NCBI GenBank assembly: GCA_914767885.1
Contig: CAJZBQ010000028.1
Coordinates: forward strand, 1 to 64,000
DNA: 64,000 nucleotides
Reading direction: 5' to 3'
Origin: Blepharisma stoltei
Taxonomy: Eukaryota > Ciliophora > Heterotrichea > Heterotrichida > Blepharismidae
Below, in pieces: positions 61,700 through 64,000 of the stretch. The notes below the pieces were generated by a model. The model did not search any database. It was not told the DNA's origin and worked only from the letters and a program-made list of their open reading frames with translations. The translations under genes were made by a program, and so were the position numbers. How positions within the stretch are numbered: position 1 is the first letter of the stretch; each line of letters opens with the position of its first letter.

Positions 61700-64000
61700 C
61701 ATAAAACTGCTTCTCAAGAGATTTCTGAAGACTTTAATTTCAAACGTAGCATTCGAGTGTCAAAATCATTAAACAATTCAGCACAAAAATTACCTCCAAA
61801 CGGGTCGAGTTTTAATACAAATCAAGTTGATACTTCCGAGAGTTGCAGAAGACAATCCAGTATAATTGAGGCTTCTAAAAAAAGCGCCATAAATAGAACT
61901 GAAATGATGAGAAATCAAAAATCAAGACTTTTAGGGAGGACAGGGCTCAGCAAAGTGATAGCAAATGAAATGCAATTTCCTGGGAACAAATTTTCTTTTT
62001 ATAATGGTTGTGAAGGTATTCAGCCACATCCTCCGAATATTGTGAAAAAAAGTAATGATATCGTGTTTGTAACAAATGCTAACAGAATTGGACTGCAAAG
62101 TGCAAAGGTAACACCAAAGCATGATATTATTGGTTTCAAAAATTTTGATCATGAACTAGATACAATTGTGCTGGATGATACAAAACCAAAACTACATAGA
62201 AAAACTGAGAATAGTATGCCAGTATCTATTACTAGTGGCATGAAATGTCTCAGTGCTGACTGTACCATCTCACAGGTTGAGATTAATTTTGAAATTCCTA
62301 AAACACCGATTCAAGAAAAAGAGTTGCCAGTTATTCACAGAGACCCCGATAGCTCTTTGCTTGATTTATCATCAATAAGCATCAACGAAAGAAGCTTATA
62401 CACGCCTATTAATGAAGAAAATAGCCAAAGCTACACTAGAAGATCCTCACTCCCCCCCCCTTAAATTGGAACAAAATATAAGTAAAATTTCCACTTTTTT
62501 GGTAAATTAAACCCCCTTTAAATGGAACAAAATTTAATTTTATAATAAAAAATTATAGATAATTTTTATCTAAAAAGTTTTGGTATAAGTTAAATGTTTT
62601 TTCTTAACTAAAATTAAAAATTTAGTTATATCTTGCTCTTTTTTAAAGAAAAAAGTATAAAGAGCATCTTATTTAAATAAATTTATTATCCTTAATTGCT
62701 AAATTTTAAAAAAAAATTATTTTTTTTTTTTTAAAAATTTTTGTTATTTTTGATAAAAATAATATTTTTTATTTGGATAGTTTTGATATAAATTCAATAG
62801 GAATTCTTTATAAAATTTCAAAATGTACTATTTCTTGCTTTATTTTAAAGAATAGAGTATAAAATAGTCTCTATTTAAACAAAATTAGCACTTTGATCGA
62901 TAAATTTTCTAAAATTTTTTTTTTAATTTTTTTTATCAATATAAAAATTATAATTTTTGTGTAAATAATTTTGATACCAATTAATAGTGGCGTATTAACT
63001 AATAATGAAAATTTAGTTATATCTTGCTTTGTTTTAAAGGATAAAGAGTAAATAGCATTTTATTAAACAAATTTATTGATCTAATTCGATAAGTTTTTGA
63101 AATTTGTTTTTTTAAATCTTTATATATTTTATAAAAAAATTTATATTGATATTTTTTTTTAAAAAAAAAATTAACCCCCTCTTTAAATTGGAACTAAATT
63201 TTTAGTTCCAATTTAAAGGGGGGGAGTCAGAATCCACCACACGCCCAATTCCGAGAAAAGTGGAAATTACAAAAATTCCAACCAACCCTACAAGAGAATT
63301 TATTTTAAGCAAAATGATAGACTTAAAAGCATTTGTGACAAGGCCAGTTCCAAAAGGAATAACTTTACAATGCTCCATTAAAAGAGTCAATACAGGGATA
63401 GCACGATTTTATCCGAAATATTATTTATATTTTACAGAAGGCTGAAAGTTTTTATTAGCAGCCAAAAAAAGGGCCGGAAATAGAACAGCAAATTATATGT
63501 TGACGATTGATGAAAATAATTTTTCTGTAAAATCAAATGCTTATTTAGGAAAACTAAGGTCAAATTTTATTGGAAATGAGTTTGTTTTATATGATACAGG
63601 AAAGAACCCAAAATCAAAAGGAGCGACATCTGCCAATGTCAGGGAAGAGCTTGGAGCTGTCTTATATGTAAATTGTATTTAGGAATCTAATATAATGGGC
63701 CCCAAAGCCCCACGAAAAATGACAGTGTTAATCCCTGAAGTGGATTCTTCTACACGTGTAGTCTGGAAACCAATGAAGGTAATCTTTATTTAGACAGAAG
63801 ATTCAATGGTTTCGCACTATGGAACGAGCTATTTAAGCGGTTTAAGCAAGTTCATCAATAAGCCTCCATCATGGAATGAGTGTAATTTTTAGTCAGTTTC
63901 GAACTCTTACCATTTGAATTTCAGTCAAAAAGCCATTGCAAGTGTAAAAAATTTTCAGATTATCAGCGAGCTAAACGAAAACAAAATTTTACTTCAGCTT
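61700..64000 (+). CDS. Tubby-like protein (partial, runs off the window)
   Basis: A disordered N-terminus precedes element E5. After its removal (RSS|ESTTRPIPRKVEITKIP) comes a tubby domain: ITLQCSIKRVNTGIARFYPKYYLYFTEGWKFLLAAKKRAGNRTANYML, YLGKLRSNFIGNEFVLYDTGKNP, REELGAVLY. Three 15-nt introns (63668-63682, 63779-63793, 63882-63896) then link ESNIMGPKAPRKMTVLIP, WKPMK, TEDSMVSHYGTSYLSGLSKFINKPPSWNE and FSNSYHLNFSQKAIASVKNFQII. Basic PIP2-binding positions in KLRSNF and PRKM are kept. Tubby proteins deliver membrane cargo to cilia with IFT-A. The last 30 or so residues lie beyond 64000; the start is uncertain. Confidence 0.9.
62450..63229. mobile_element. TNA-flanked IES-like element E5, 780 bp, TCA duplication
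   Basis: Starts CTCCCCCCCCCCTTAAATTGG and ends CCAATTTAAAGGGGGGGAG, flanked by TCA at 62447-62449 and 63227-63229. It shares the outer CTCCC...GGGAG and the layout of E1-E3 (second half-repeat at about 62511-62535, AT-rich middle, right-end hairpin 63172-63226), but the inner repeat is TTTAAATTGGAAC instead of TCCGTGAGTGAAC. The middle contains two or three diverged repeats of a block with ATATCTTGCTTTRTTTTAAAG. It splits the Tubby gene; removal is in frame. Confidence 0.87.

Overview
The window is the left end of a ciliate chromosome, most probably from a heterotrich close to Blepharisma. It opens with about 1,450 bp of an 8-bp telomere repeat (CCCTAACA on this strand). TGA is read as tryptophan: it falls at invariant Trp positions, for example in the RBR ligase (3861-5468), and TAA/TAG are the only stops. 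Spliceosomal introns are almost all exactly 15 nt, start GT, end AG and carry A at position 10. Telomere, code and intron size together fit Blepharisma; the exact species is inference.

After the telomere and about 700 bp of AT-rich subtelomere, some 40 genes are packed on both strands. 2-7.7 kb: DnaJ-TPR co-chaperone, Ariadne-type RBR ubiquitin ligase, ZMAT2/Snu23 splicing factor, small membrane protein. 8-14.6 kb: a giant LNR / beta-helix / multi-pass receptor. 14.7-21.2 kb: small proteins, a FYVE coiled-coil protein with a CaaX end, and an AVL9-type DENN protein fused to MORN repeats. 21.3-32 kb: leishmanolysin-like protease, SPIRAL2/TORTIFOLIA-like TOG protein, HECT ligase, RING/TRAF-type zinc-finger protein. 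33.7-39.8 kb: ARL3, a degenerate ARL3 copy and coiled-coil proteins. 40.9-45.2 kb: voltage-sensor/cyclase-fold fusion, carbonic-anhydrase-like protein, unknown protein. 45.5-60.4 kb: EB1, proteasome alpha2, PIH1 protein, mitochondrial-type protein, UBE2V, RS/zinc-knuckle splicing factor, DHHC acyltransferase and several basic or coiled-coil hypotheticals. 61.4-64 kb: a Tubby protein that runs off the end. Cilia and cortical cytoskeleton (ARL3, Tubby, EB1, TOG, PIH1) and ubiquitin/proteasome functions are prominent.

The most notable layer is a set of insertions that break genes yet can be removed exactly at their flanking direct repeats to restore one open frame. There are several kinds. (1) Five elements ending CTCCC...GGGAG with a 3-bp TNA duplication. 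(2) Four SINE-like retroposons that all begin (A)AATGGC, share a 3' core, mostly end in 5-mer satellites and have 11-15 bp duplications. (3) Hairpin MITEs beginning TATAG, flanked by TA. (4) A short repeat sharing AAAATGCTCCGATCAAA. After removal of these and the introns, interrupted genes come to whole codon numbers: receptor 1,938 aa, protease 557 aa, ARL3 copy 177 aa, coiled-coil proteins 219 and 406 aa, and Tubby. This suggests germline (micronuclear) DNA carrying IES-like elements, or a contig that retains them. Positions and splice joins were worked out by eye; no search was run.
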